Virus record (IMG/VR): IMGVR_UViG_3300027704_000118
Location: 1 to 28,478 of that record
DNA: 28,478 nucleotides
Origin: a virus
Reading direction: 5' to 3' (one strand)
The position numbers and the translations under genes are program-made. Shown here one piece after another: positions 1-9,093 of the stretch (position 1 is its first letter; each line of letters starts with the position of its first letter). The notes under the pieces are model-generated. The model was given only the letters and a program-made list of their open reading frames with translations. It had not been told where the DNA came from and did no database searches.

Positions 1-2018
1 CCTGTAAGCCAGTTTTGCCAAACTTGAGTGGTACCTTCAGATAAAGCACCCATTACAGCGTCGGTAGGTATTCCAAACGCTACATCGTTTAACACCTGCT
101 TAGCTGTAACGTCAATCAGATCGTCACCACTTTTCTTAAACATTTCCGTTATGCCTCTAACCCTAGCGCCAGTAGTTAGCCTGTCTAATACAACCTCTGG
201 AACAGCGTACGCAGTACTTGTTGCCCATTTGTTAAACCTACTTTTTTCTTCGTAGCTCATACCAAAAGCCTCAGCAGCAGCCTTATCCTCCATGTCTTCT
301 AGCGTCATTTGAGAATAATTTTCACCAAAAGAGTTTGCTAAAAGACCGCTCCACCCACCAGGAATAGCTAAAGAAGCAAGTATAGGTAGCTGAGTGTTGG
401 CCATGTTAATGGTCCACTTCATGAATTTTTCTGGAGTCTTAAAAGCATTTTCAAAAGCTACATCATCTTCATAGCCGCTTTTTATAATGTTTGATTGAGC
501 TATAATACCTTGAAGCCTTAATGTTCTAGCTTCTTCTCTAGTCATATCTGGATTGTCAAGATCTGGCAAGTGTCCATCTGCGCCAATAAAAGTGCTAACA
601 CCATAGCTAGCTCTTGCCGCGAAGTCTCTAAAGTTTAGAGCAAGATTTGCTGATTGTTTATCCCAGCCGTCATAGTTTTTTTGTAGTAAGTTTATTGACT
701 TGTTTATATCTTTAACATCTACAGTGGCGAAATTACCATATAGTTCTAGCGAGGTGTTGTAGTCTTCTATTTGCTGCGAGTAACCACTGTAAACTTCCGT
801 GTAGTCGCTAATGTCTTTTTTAGTGTAAACTTTTTTATTTATTATATCTTGAAGTTGAGTTTCAGTGTTTTCTAAATCAACTTTGCTTTTTACGATACCA
901 TTCATTATTTTAACGAGATCTTCGCTGTATTCTTTAGTACCTACAGTTATGTAACTTTTTAAATTATCGTAGTTTAAAAAAGTGTTTTTGTCAAACTCTT
1001 CTTTTAACGATGGCAGTATTTCACCGTTCTGAAGATCATCTATAACGTTTTGCTTGTTGTCTGTTTCTATTTTATCAATAGCATCAGTTCTTAGAATTTC
1101 TAAAGCTTTGTTTTTTACATCTAACTCAGTGTAATCTGATGGCTTAGTGCCTTCTTCTGAGAAAAGACTTAGCGTTGCTCTTTTTAAAGCTTCTTCGTAG
1201 GGCTGTATAGTTTCGTATTGATCTTCTTCTGACTGTCTGCGAATTGGAAATTTTACGTCCATTCCAGCTCCTCCGCTAATAACCTTTTCTACTATTAGTC
1301 TTTCACTAGTATCAAATATACTAATGTCTGGAAATTGTGTGTTTACATCACTAAGCTGATTTTCGTTTGCTGTTGTAGAATTTTCAAACTCAAGCTGTAA
1401 GGTTCTTCGGTTTTTTTTGTTTTCTGATAGCTGATTTTTAAGTTTAGCACCTTCATTTGAATTGACGTTAATGAAGTTTGTTAAATCATCTTGAAGATCT
1501 TGATAGTATTTGGCTAAGCCATCTTCCCCTTTTTCTTTTATTTTCTTTTGAGAAGAGCTACTTATTGCAGTCTCTAGTAATAGCTTTTCACCGTTAGGTG
1601 CTTCAACTTCTACGTAGTTAGCAAGACCCATACGCTGAGATGCTCTAGGGTCATTATAGGTTGCGTCTGAGAATGGAAAAAACTTACCTGATTGAGATAC
1701 CTTAAACTCAGGAAATTTAACCGCCAGCTGACCAGCAAATTCTTCTTCTTGATTGTTGAAAAAATCTTTATCTATAAAAGAAGTTCTGTCGCCAACGTTA
1801 CCAGCGACTTGCTCCAATAAACCATCTACCGATGTGGACTCCGTACCTGACACCATCGTTTCGTCCGTCTGTGTGGTGCCATTCTGCTTTCCCGCTTCAA
1901 CTTTTTTTAATTGCGGTCTAGCCTGTAGATATTCTTCTGTTGTTAAACCTTTTTCTGATGCTCTCTTGTCCACGTCTTCCTGAGTGTATAGATCGCCTTC
2001 AAATTCGTATTCGAACAT
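1..2018 (-). CDS. Giant internal virion / ejection protein, N-terminal part (runs off the left edge)
   Basis: The frame is open without a stop from the ATG at 2018 to base 1, giving about 672 residues with the C-terminus outside the window. The protein begins MFEYEFEGDLYTQEDVDKRA, followed by a Ser/Thr/Gln-rich linker and then long charged helical stretches. Residues about 520-560 are hydrophobic and Gly/Pro-containing (TQLPILASLAIPGGWSGLL), so they could contact or cross a membrane. The visible end reads MGALSEGTTQVWQNWL, a type of segment I associate with giant virion proteins of marine podophages. It follows a coiled-coil gene and a glycine-zipper gene, the order small, medium, giant also seen for T7 gp14, gp15 and gp16, which form the DNA-ejection channel. 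Role by position and composition: internal virion/ejectosome protein (inference). No transglycosylase or polymerase motif is visible in this part. The leader is A-rich with no Shine-Dalgarno motif. Confidence 0.6.
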   Translation of the reverse strand, partial: MFEYEFEGDLYTQEDVDKRASEKGLTTEEYLQARPQLKKVEAGKQNGTTQTDETMVSGTESTSVDGLLEQVAGNVGDRTSFIDKDFFNNQEEEFAGQLAVKFPEFKVSQSGKFFPFSDATYNDPRASQRMGLANYVEVEAPNGEKLLLETAISSSSQKKIKEKGEDGLAKYYQDLQDDLTNFINVNSNEGAKLKNQLSENKKNRRTLQLEFENSTTANENQLSDVNTQFPDISIFDTSERLIVEKVISGGAGMDVKFPIRRQSEEDQYETIQPYEEALKRATLSLFSEEGTKPSDYTELDVKNKALEILRTDAIDKIETDNKQNVIDDLQNGEILPSLKEEFDKNTFLNYDNLKSYITVGTKEYSEDLVKIMNGIVKSKVDLENTETQLQDIINKKVYTKKDISDYTEVYSGYSQQIEDYNTSLELYGNFATVDVKDINKSINLLQKNYDGWDKQSANLALNFRDFAARASYGVSTFIGADGHLPDLDNPDMTREEARTLRLQGIIAQSNIIKSGYEDDVAFENAFKTPEKFMKWTINMANTQLPILASLAIPGGWSGLLANSFGENYSQMTLEDMEDKAAAEAFGMSYEEKSRFNKWATSTAYAVPEVVLDRLTTGARVRGITEMFKKSGDDLIDVTAKQVLNDVAFGIPTDAVMGALSEGTTQVWQNWLT

Positions 2019-2087
2019 GACGTTTGTTTTTATATGTTATGTATACTATTACTTGTTATTCTACTAATAAAACTTATGGCAAAGCTA

Positions 2088-3458
2088 CTAAAAGCCAGGA
2101 ATATCTACCAAATTACGCTTTTTCTTTGTGTTGGTTGAAGAATTTGTTGTTGCTCCTCTATTTGGAATAGATGTCAATAACCGGACTGCGTATTCTTGCG
2201 GTAGCCCAAGTTCGGTAGCTCTGCTTTTCAACTCTTCAAAACTTAATGATTGTTGAGTGCCTGGTACAGCTACGTCATTTTTATCAGTTGTACTTGGATT
2301 AAGAATTGGCTGACCCCCTTTCGTGTAAATATCATATCCTCCCGTTTTATTTCTTTTGAAAATATTTTTTTCACCTACAATGTCTTCTCCACTGTTGAAA
2401 GATGTAACAAAGTTTTCAAACTTTTTCATTTGAGCAAATGTAGGTTTAACACCTGTACCTTGGTTGTTTTTAGCTCTAAGAGCGTTTTTTCTAGTTTGGT
2501 CTGCTATGTCATATTGTTTTTTAGCAGATTCTATATAGTCTTTTTTAAATTCAGCCTTAAAAGCTTCTGGATCTTCTTTGTACATGATCTTTAGCTTTTC
2601 AGCATTTTCAGCATGTTGCTCTTTGTCAACAATCTCAATCTTACCGTCTTCTCCTCTTTGTACGCCAGAACTTTCACCAAAATATTGTGTCATGTTTTCT
2701 GTAGCCCAATTAAAAGTACCTATATCATCAAACAACAAAGATGAAAAGTTGTCAGCCTTTAACATGTCGTTCATAATACCTTCAACCTTCTCTTCTATTT
2801 TGCCTTCGTAAGGCTCTCCATTTTTACCGGCTGTTTGTATAGATGAAAAAACATCTATGCACTTATTTACACCTGTTTGATACACTGCCATTGGAGGTGT
2901 ATAGTCGTCTAGTGACTGTTCAACATTATCTGCATCCAAGAAATAAAGGCCATCGTCTTTAACGATAATATTATCTGCTAGAGTTTTATCTTTTCTAACA
3001 ACATCGTTAAGCTGTGCGGCTAAAGAGTTAGCGTTGGAGACATCAATATTTTCTTTTTTGCTAAGATCAACCGATGCTATTTGCGACTCGTATGTTTTAA
3101 GTATACCAGCAATTTTGTTGTTTCTTTCAACGGCATCTGACTTCTTGTCTTTACCAATTAAAAGCGCCTCTGATGTTTTTAAGTTTTTGTAATACTCTTC
3201 TTGAAGATCTTCTAGCCTAGAAGTAAGCTCTGGTCGTAAAGTAGCGTTTTTCAACAAAACCTCTTTAAAAGGCTCTATCTTCTTCTCACTATCCTCCTTC
3301 TGTCTTTTTCTTTTTTCCGCAATAGCAACAGCTATTTTAGCTGTTCCAGACTGAACACCAGCAACTATAGGCGTTATATCTTTCAGAGCTTCTTTAGCTA
3401 CAGCGTTTTTAGCGCCATACATTCTTTGCGCCGCGTTTATTAATGATTGATCTGCCAT
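2088..3458 (-). CDS. Coiled-coil internal virion protein (T7 gp15-position analogue)
   Basis: A 456-residue, Lys/Glu-rich, predominantly helical protein with no signal peptide or clear membrane span. The N-terminal ~40 residues alternate Ala/Val/Ile with small residues and may be amphipathic. Residues about 45-130 look like coiled coil, and the C-terminus is basic and Ser/Thr/Asn-rich (NTKKKRNLVDIPGF). It sits one base after the glycine-zipper gene and about 70 bases before the giant partial gene. That position between a small membrane-active protein and a giant protein matches the middle member of podovirus ejection complexes. I recognise no family from sequence alone; the ejection role is inferred from order and composition. 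The 69-base gap downstream (2019-2087) holds only AT-rich leader sequence. Confidence 0.55.
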   Translation of the reverse strand: MADQSLINAAQRMYGAKNAVAKEALKDITPIVAGVQSGTAKIAVAIAEKRKRQKEDSEKKIEPFKEVLLKNATLRPELTSRLEDLQEEYYKNLKTSEALLIGKDKKSDAVERNNKIAGILKTYESQIASVDLSKKENIDVSNANSLAAQLNDVVRKDKTLADNIIVKDDGLYFLDADNVEQSLDDYTPPMAVYQTGVNKCIDVFSSIQTAGKNGEPYEGKIEEKVEGIMNDMLKADNFSSLLFDDIGTFNWATENMTQYFGESSGVQRGEDGKIEIVDKEQHAENAEKLKIMYKEDPEAFKAEFKKDYIESAKKQYDIADQTRKNALRAKNNQGTGVKPTFAQMKKFENFVTSFNSGEDIVGEKNIFKRNKTGGYDIYTKGGQPILNPSTTDKNDVAVPGTQQSLSFEELKSRATELGLPQEYAVRLLTSIPNRGATTNSSTNTKKKRNLVDIPGF

Positions 3459-3459
3459 A

Positions 3460-4215
3460 TTACTTGTTTAAAAATCCGCCATCACCAAGCCCTGAAGCAA
3501 GTACAGTACCAGCTAAGTCTAATCCAGCGCCTAGCATTGCGGAGTTGTTATTCATTCTGTTTTGATCAGCTTGAGCTGCCAACTGGTCTTGAGCTAATCT
3601 ACCTTGTTGCTCGCCAGTAACTTGAGCCATGTTAATTCCAAGCATAGTAGACATTCTATCCAAGTTAAACTTTTGCTTAGCTTGTTGATTTGCCACAGAC
3701 TGATCTGCATACTTCATTTGTATCTCTTGCTCTTGTCTGCCAATATCTGCTGATATAGCTCTTTCCTTTTCACCAGCTTGTCTAGACATTGCCGCGGCTA
3801 AAGAAGCTCCACCAGCGGCCCCGCCAGCTCCTCTCATTGATTGAAGTATATCTGCTTGTGATTGTGCTTGTTGATCTCTTTGAAACTCTGCTGCTTGTAG
3901 GTTTACGGTCATCTTACCGTAAGGGTTTGTTGTTTTAAAATCTGCGCCCTCGTATTCAGTTAGTCTTCTTTCAAGATCTATTTCAGCAGCGGTAGGTCCA
4001 GTTTGCACTGGCTTTTGTTCGTCTTTTGATCCAAACAAACCCCCAAAAAGACCTCCTAGCGTTGAACCAATAGCAGCTCCAACAGGACCTCCAATTGCTG
4101 TACCAGCAATACCACCAACTGTACTTCCAATACTAGATCCGGTATTTTTTAAAGGTGAGTCTTCTTGCTCCTGTTGTTTCTTTTTAAATGGTGTTTTTAA
4201 ACTTCCTATTGCCAT
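3460..4215 (-). CDS. Glycine-zipper internal virion protein (T7 gp14-like position)
   Basis: 251 residues. After a basic N-terminus, residues about 26-62 form a strong glycine zipper (small residues every fourth position, e.g. GGIAGTAIGGPVGAAIGSTL), the kind of segment that packs helices in a membrane. The middle (about 115-215) is Gln/Ala-rich and helical. The C-terminus ends in a second short Gly/Ala/Leu segment (MLGAGLDLAGTVLASGLG). Small virion proteins with a zipper plus Gln-rich helices occur in podophage ejection modules, where they insert in the outer membrane and start the DNA conduit. Function here is inferred from these features and from the two larger proteins that follow. The ATG at 4215 has an A/T-rich leader with no Shine-Dalgarno motif. 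Alternative: a minor head protein. Confidence 0.55.
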   Translation of the reverse strand: MAIGSLKTPFKKKQQEQEDSPLKNTGSSIGSTVGGIAGTAIGGPVGAAIGSTLGGLFGGLFGSKDEQKPVQTGPTAAEIDLERRLTEYEGADFKTTNPYGKMTVNLQAAEFQRDQQAQSQADILQSMRGAGGAAGGASLAAAMSRQAGEKERAISADIGRQEQEIQMKYADQSVANQQAKQKFNLDRMSTMLGINMAQVTGEQQGRLAQDQLAAQADQNRMNNNSAMLGAGLDLAGTVLASGLGDGGFLNK

Positions 4216-4253
4216 AATTTAATTTGTTTATATATAGTTACAGTTTTAGCACT

Positions 4254-4631
4254 CTATTTACTGCTAACATCAGCTTCTAAAGCTATTTGAAAAAGCTCTG
4301 ATTTGTTATTGTTATCATTGTTTACCATCTTAACCTCTGCATAATACCCTTTAGCAGAACTCAAGTTTGCAGAGTTGTCTTTGCTAAAAAATATAAAGCT
4401 GTTGATGACAGGTGGGTTTACGTTTAAACTTCCAGAAACTCTTATGTATTGCAGTGATGTATTTATAAAAGAGCATTCACCTATCTTAATCAAGTCAGAG
4501 AAGCTGTTTCCGCTGACTCTAAAGGATAAATCACCAGTTCCAATAGTTTCTACTGAAGAGTAATAAATAGTGTCTCCAACCTGCAGAGATTCATTTATAT
4601 TTTCTAATTGTATTTGCAGTACGTACGCCAT
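4254..4631 (-). CDS. Small unknown protein downstream of the tail fibre-like gene
   Basis: 125 residues, not recognised. Composition is beta-rich (alternating hydrophobic and polar residues, many Ser/Asn/Ile). There is no signal peptide, membrane span or cysteine cluster. It starts almost directly after the 1480-residue tail protein (2-base gap) and is followed by 38 bases without a gene before the glycine-zipper protein, so it is probably expressed with the tail genes. A short beta-rich protein immediately after a large fibre-like protein could be a fibre accessory, chaperone or cap, but nothing in the sequence proves this. Confidence 0.55.
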   Translation of the reverse strand: MAYVLQIQLENINESLQVGDTIYYSSVETIGTGDLSFRVSGNSFSDLIKIGECSFINTSLQYIRVSGSLNVNPPVINSFIFFSKDNSANLSSAKGYYAEVKMVNNDNNNKSELFQIALEADVSSK

Positions 4632-4633
4632 AG

Positions 4634-7600
4634 TTAGAGAGGATTTTCAACGCTAGTTTGATTTATAGTTAAAGTGTCAATAGGAGACGTAGACGTGCTA
4701 GCTGGATTTCCATTGTACAAGCCAAGCACAACAGTTCTAGTACTGCCAGTAAAGTTGTAGCTCAGCGTGCCACTAAAGCCATTGCTTCCAGCTGCTGCTT
4801 CTGGATTGCCGCCCTCAATAACGTTAAAGTTATTTACCCAAGTCCAACTGCTAGATATATCAGAGCTGCTGCTACCATCCCATATCTTAATCACAGGTGT
4901 AGAAGCAAACTCTTCGTTATCTAGATCTATTTTAATTTGGCCATTAAAACCACCGCTATATGTTATCTGCTCAGAGTTGGCACTAACAACAGCATTGCCT
5001 CCACCAAAATCAGCGGCAAGCTCAGCGTGATAGACTGTAGTAGCACTACCATTAAACCCAGATTGATCAAAAACAACTTGATCAGCTAAAAAAGGCTTTT
5101 GAATAATCTTTACCGTATCGTTTGGCGCCGTGTCAAAAGTAAGCCCTAGCCCAGGTTTAATTGCTCTATCGTCGTCAATCTCCCACACTTTAAGGTTTTT
5201 CACAGTAGCCTTACATGAAGATCTAAAGAAGAGATATATAAAAGATACAGTTGCAGTCATTTTTATTTTTCCAGAGCACTCTCCATCGCTGTTAATTCTT
5301 AATCCTGCTACTAGTTCGGTAAAAGAAGGTGAGGCTGCGTTGTTATTGTAATTTGGAACACCCCAGCCACCAGTTGCTATTCCTAGGTAGTCGTCAAAAG
5401 CCGTGCCCTCAAAAAATTCAAAATCTTCTACAGTAAAACTTATACCTAAGACTTTATTTTTACCATAAATAGTAGAAGTGTTAACAAAGACATCGCTTGG
5501 ATCTTGAATGTGAAGCTTAAGAAGGCCGTAGCCACCACTGCTAGTAAAACCTGTTGTTATACCGTTAAAGTCAAACGCTGCACCTTGATTCCACTTTATA
5601 GTTTCGTTAGTAGAATCTATATCAATTATATGATTACGTATTAAATTGCTCGCAGCATTTAAGCTTCCAGTTCCAAGATCAGTTGCAAAACTTGAAGAAG
5701 CCGTTGCCTGTGTACCAGAGTTGCTTAAAGGAAAGCTATAGTCAATTAAATTTGTTTTAGGTGCTTTTTTTCCTGTCCATATTCCTATGTGGCTAACTAA
5801 GTCTGCTCCTGTATTGTTTTGGCCTACTGGCACTGCAAAGAAGTAATTAACGCTTGGAAATACTCCAGATTGTAGAACCTCTGTTTCAACGCTAAGAATA
5901 GGCGTGCCGCCCTGACCATCTGCATTAGCGTCAGATTCTGTTTTAGTAGTACTTTTTATAACCTGCTCGCTAGTATAAATGTTACCATAAGCGCCGTCTG
6001 TAAAAAATGTTATTGGAAGCTGGTGAGAATCTTGACCGCTATACTCGCTTGAGCTAGGATTTTTCCAAACCTTAGTATTATTGTCACTTAAGAATCTAGC
6101 AACAATATAGTCTTTTTCTTGTCTATAAAGCCTGTCGTCAATAGTTGCACCAAGATTTGTTTTAACCTCTAAAGATACGCTTTGAGCATCCGATGGAACT
6201 GTGACTTGTTTTTGATCGCTAAAAGTAACGTAGCTTGTAGGAAAAATCATTTGCTCCGCAGGTTGAACCCAAACAAAAACAGTGTTGTTATCGTCATACA
6301 CATTAAAGAATTGATGTCTACTTCTAAGAGCAAAAAACAATTGATTAGTAGAAGTATTTTCGTTGTATGCTACACTAACAGTATGCGTGTGTTGACCTAG
6401 GATAAAAGAAGGATTAGCTAATATAGTTAAACTTGCTGTTGTTGGTATTAAGTTTTCTGTGTCTGTTATTATTATAGAGCCTGGGTAAACGCCTGTACTA
6501 ACTCTAACTAAAGAAATAATAGGTTCGTTAATTCCTAGGTTAAAATCATTTTGAGTGTAGTCTGATACAGTTAAGTTAAAAGTAACAGTTCCACTAGAGC
6601 TGCTTTGTATCTGATTTCCATTGTTAACGCAGTTAACATAGTGTAAGTCAACATTTGCAGGAGGCGCAGCCTGAGAAAACTTAATAAAGTCATTCGGGGC
6701 ATCAACTAAAGGATTTAAACTAGAGTGCCACCAAGCTAGGGTCTGTGTTCTAACGCCAGCTGGAGTATTAGCGGTGTAAGAAACTACAGTTTGCTTTGTG
6801 TTTGCTCCTCCAATATTTGTGTTTATTGCTATTGGTGATGAGTAAGAAAATCCATCAATAGTAGTACCTGCTGCTAATGGCGTGTATGTGTTGTTAGTGT
6901 TGTCCCATAGGCCTATTGTTGGATCAGAGCCGTTGTAGTCATATCTTACCGTTTGGTCTTCTGCTTGTGTACCAAAGTCAATTTCATTAGTAAACACGCC
7001 ATTTACTTCATTGTCATAAGGATATGGATAAGCGTCTACACCAATACCAGCTAGCTGTTTTAAATTGCTTATCGCGTCTTGGTTAGCTGTATTAAAGTTG
7101 TTTAAGTTTTGAGAGTGATAAACGTAGAAACTCAAAGTTCTATCGCTAAAAGTATCGTTGTTACTAACTGTAAATGTTAAAGAATACTGGTAGTTTTGAG
7201 TAGCATCACTAGCGTCATAGCTTGTATTGTATACCAAGTTTGTAGTGTCAACTTGCGAATACCAGGTTGTATCACCAACTATTTGCCCACCTCCATGTAA
7301 GTAAATTATTGAGCTAGTATTAAGCTCTATTCTAGGTCTAGGATATTGCTTGAAAGTATCTACTTCAGTTTCGTCTGTTGTTGTGTGATTTTGTAAGTTA
7401 AAGTCGTTTTCCCAGTCCGCCATTCTAATAAACAAAACGTAAGCTTGTTGACCAAAGTTATTACCAGCGGAGTTAAGCGCTGTTTGATAAGGTTGAACTG
7501 TTTTTGTAAACGCTGCCGAAAAAGTTCCAGCGTCAATAACAGTATTAACAGTATCGTTACTAGAGTTGTACGACGCGTCTTGGCTTATTTGCAAGGTATC

Positions 7601-9076
7601 GCTTACGCTACTGTCGTTTGGATGAGTAAACTTAAAAGTAGCAGCTCTATCAGAACTTGTAACACTAGTACCTTGAAAATCAACTTTGTCTTGATTTCTT
7701 ATATAAAACTCTCTTTCATACTGAGAGTATGGTTGATCACCAACTCCCTGCCAAGTAAAAGAAGACGTATCAACAAATGAGCCATTGTTAGTATTAGTAA
7801 GGCCGCTTGGCACGCCACCAGTTGGATATTCCTCCTGAATAAGCTCAAACAAGTTACTGTTTACATTTTCTAATGTTACGGTTGGATCTACAATAAGTTT
7901 TAACTTATATTTTGTTTCAGAGTAAAAATTATTATTGTATATATTCTGAGTACCACCTTGGTTAACAGCAAACTCGTTTTCGTTAGCGTTGGGATTGCTA
8001 ACAACTTTACCAGAATCAGCTATTGTTTGTAGTACAGGCGCGTCGTTACCCACGTATTCTCCAGGAGGAATTGTTATGACTCTAAGGTTTACAGCAGGTC
8101 CAAAAGCTTGCTTTACTATTGTAGTATGTCTAGTTATGTTAGGGTATAACATTTCTCGCAAGCTAAGAACCTGTTCTCTAGGGCTAGCATCTGGAAGAGC
8201 TTCTATATCAACTCTAACCATGGTCTGCTGTCCAGTTGTTTCGCCATCGTTTATCCAAGATGCAGCTGGCGTAGTATCAAATATCGCAGCAGGTATGTTG
8301 TGATTCAAAAGAAGAATTGCTTCGTTTACAGCGTTTTCGTCAAACAAGTGTAGTGGTTCTTCAAAGTTGGCAAAGTACTGCACCGTTTGAATACTTCCAG
8401 TTGTTATAATAATCTCTTCGTCTTGTCCGGTTGGAGTAAAATAAACTCTAAACTTCTTTTTGTAGCACTTACCATAGTTGTCAAGATACTCATTTACTAG
8501 CTCTATAGATATTGAGTCGCTAGGTATGTTAAAAAATTGCTGGTATTCATCGCTAAAATAGTATGTACCTTCTGATAGCTCTAAGCATATATCAACTATT
8601 TCTTGTTGAATACTACCAAACACTTGTGCTGTTGCAGTTTGTGAGGTTGCACTAAACTGTGATAGTGAAACATTAAAGGAGCCTGGCGACTCTGTAGTAG
8701 TTAAGGTAACAACGCTATCTACTGGCTCAACAACGCTCAACGTCAAGTTAGAAGCGGTTGAACTAAATGTATTAGATATGTTGTCTAAGGATATGTTTAA
8801 AACTACAATGTAATTTTCATCTATAGTAGCTGTAGTGTTCCAAGTTACTATAGCCAAAACATTGTTACCAAGGTCAGCAGCAGAAGTAGTGTCTTCAAAC
8901 GATACCACATAATCAGTTTGCAACGCGTCTGCAACAACTGAAAACATACTAGAGTTTATAAAGTACCCTGGATTAGGTGTTATTAACAAGCTACTAGTTG
9001 TGCCTGTGCCACCCGCTGTTCCTAATTGGGTTACGTTATAAAATATTTGATCTGGTGCTGAAACTACGTTTGGCAT
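4634..9076 (-). CDS. Large tail fibre-like structural protein with BACON-like repeats
   Basis: 1480 residues, almost entirely beta-type composition (Ser, Thr, Asn, Val) without a signal peptide. Several segments match the C-terminal half of BACON domains, where an Arg begins a hydrophobic strand and a conserved Gln ends the repeat. Examples are DRAATFKFTH to LQISQDAS (about residues 475-502), DRTLSFYVYHSQ (about 645-656), a degenerate copy at 775-803 ending IKFSQAA, and STRTVVLGLYNG to LTINQTS near the C-terminus. Between about 1150 and 1345 lies a jelly-roll/carbohydrate-binding-like stretch ending ATVKNLKVWEIDD. BACON domains are typical of Bacteroidota proteins and of crAss-like phage tail proteins and are thought to bind glycans or mucin. 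It follows the tail hub gene by 17 bases. Likely role: tail or appendage protein that contacts the host surface. The repeat calls are by eye. Confidence 0.7.
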   Translation of the reverse strand: MPNVVSAPDQIFYNVTQLGTAGGTGTTSSLLITPNPGYFINSSMFSVVADALQTDYVVSFEDTTSAADLGNNVLAIVTWNTTATIDENYIVVLNISLDNISNTFSSTASNLTLSVVEPVDSVVTLTTTESPGSFNVSLSQFSATSQTATAQVFGSIQQEIVDICLELSEGTYYFSDEYQQFFNIPSDSISIELVNEYLDNYGKCYKKKFRVYFTPTGQDEEIIITTGSIQTVQYFANFEEPLHLFDENAVNEAILLLNHNIPAAIFDTTPAASWINDGETTGQQTMVRVDIEALPDASPREQVLSLREMLYPNITRHTTIVKQAFGPAVNLRVITIPPGEYVGNDAPVLQTIADSGKVVSNPNANENEFAVNQGGTQNIYNNNFYSETKYKLKLIVDPTVTLENVNSNLFELIQEEYPTGGVPSGLTNTNNGSFVDTSSFTWQGVGDQPYSQYEREFYIRNQDKVDFQGTSVTSSDRAATFKFTHPNDSSVSDTLQISQDASYNSSNDTVNTVIDAGTFSAAFTKTVQPYQTALNSAGNNFGQQAYVLFIRMADWENDFNLQNHTTTDETEVDTFKQYPRPRIELNTSSIIYLHGGGQIVGDTTWYSQVDTTNLVYNTSYDASDATQNYQYSLTFTVSNNDTFSDRTLSFYVYHSQNLNNFNTANQDAISNLKQLAGIGVDAYPYPYDNEVNGVFTNEIDFGTQAEDQTVRYDYNGSDPTIGLWDNTNNTYTPLAAGTTIDGFSYSSPIAINTNIGGANTKQTVVSYTANTPAGVRTQTLAWWHSSLNPLVDAPNDFIKFSQAAPPANVDLHYVNCVNNGNQIQSSSSGTVTFNLTVSDYTQNDFNLGINEPIISLVRVSTGVYPGSIIITDTENLIPTTASLTILANPSFILGQHTHTVSVAYNENTSTNQLFFALRSRHQFFNVYDDNNTVFVWVQPAEQMIFPTSYVTFSDQKQVTVPSDAQSVSLEVKTNLGATIDDRLYRQEKDYIVARFLSDNNTKVWKNPSSSEYSGQDSHQLPITFFTDGAYGNIYTSEQVIKSTTKTESDANADGQGGTPILSVETEVLQSGVFPSVNYFFAVPVGQNNTGADLVSHIGIWTGKKAPKTNLIDYSFPLSNSGTQATASSSFATDLGTGSLNAASNLIRNHIIDIDSTNETIKWNQGAAFDFNGITTGFTSSGGYGLLKLHIQDPSDVFVNTSTIYGKNKVLGISFTVEDFEFFEGTAFDDYLGIATGGWGVPNYNNNAASPSFTELVAGLRINSDGECSGKIKMTATVSFIYLFFRSSCKATVKNLKVWEIDDDRAIKPGLGLTFDTAPNDTVKIIQKPFLADQVVFDQSGFNGSATTVYHAELAADFGGGNAVVSANSEQITYSGGFNGQIKIDLDNEEFASTPVIKIWDGSSSSDISSSWTWVNNFNVIEGGNPEAAAGSNGFSGTLSYNFTGSTRTVVLGLYNGNPASTSTSPIDTLTINQTSVENPL

Positions 9077-9093
9077 GCGTTTTTGTTTATTGG

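Noticed and set aside
2019-2087. Possible short hairpin (TTATT/AATAA) after the coiled-coil gene
   Set aside because: Only 5 A-T pairs without a U-tract; expected by chance in AT-rich sequence.
2250-2594. Plus-strand open frame of 114 codons
   Set aside because: Phe/Ser/Val-rich antisense of a Lys/Glu-rich coiled-coil gene, giving a false hydrophobic protein.
7445-7780. Plus-strand open frame of 111 codons
   Set aside because: It lies entirely inside the BACON-rich tail gene on the other strand, has Cys/Arg-rich unlikely composition and no leader; a shadow frame.
7989-8303. Plus-strand open frame of 104 codons
   Set aside because: Antisense to the tail gene, no recognisable features; a shadow frame.
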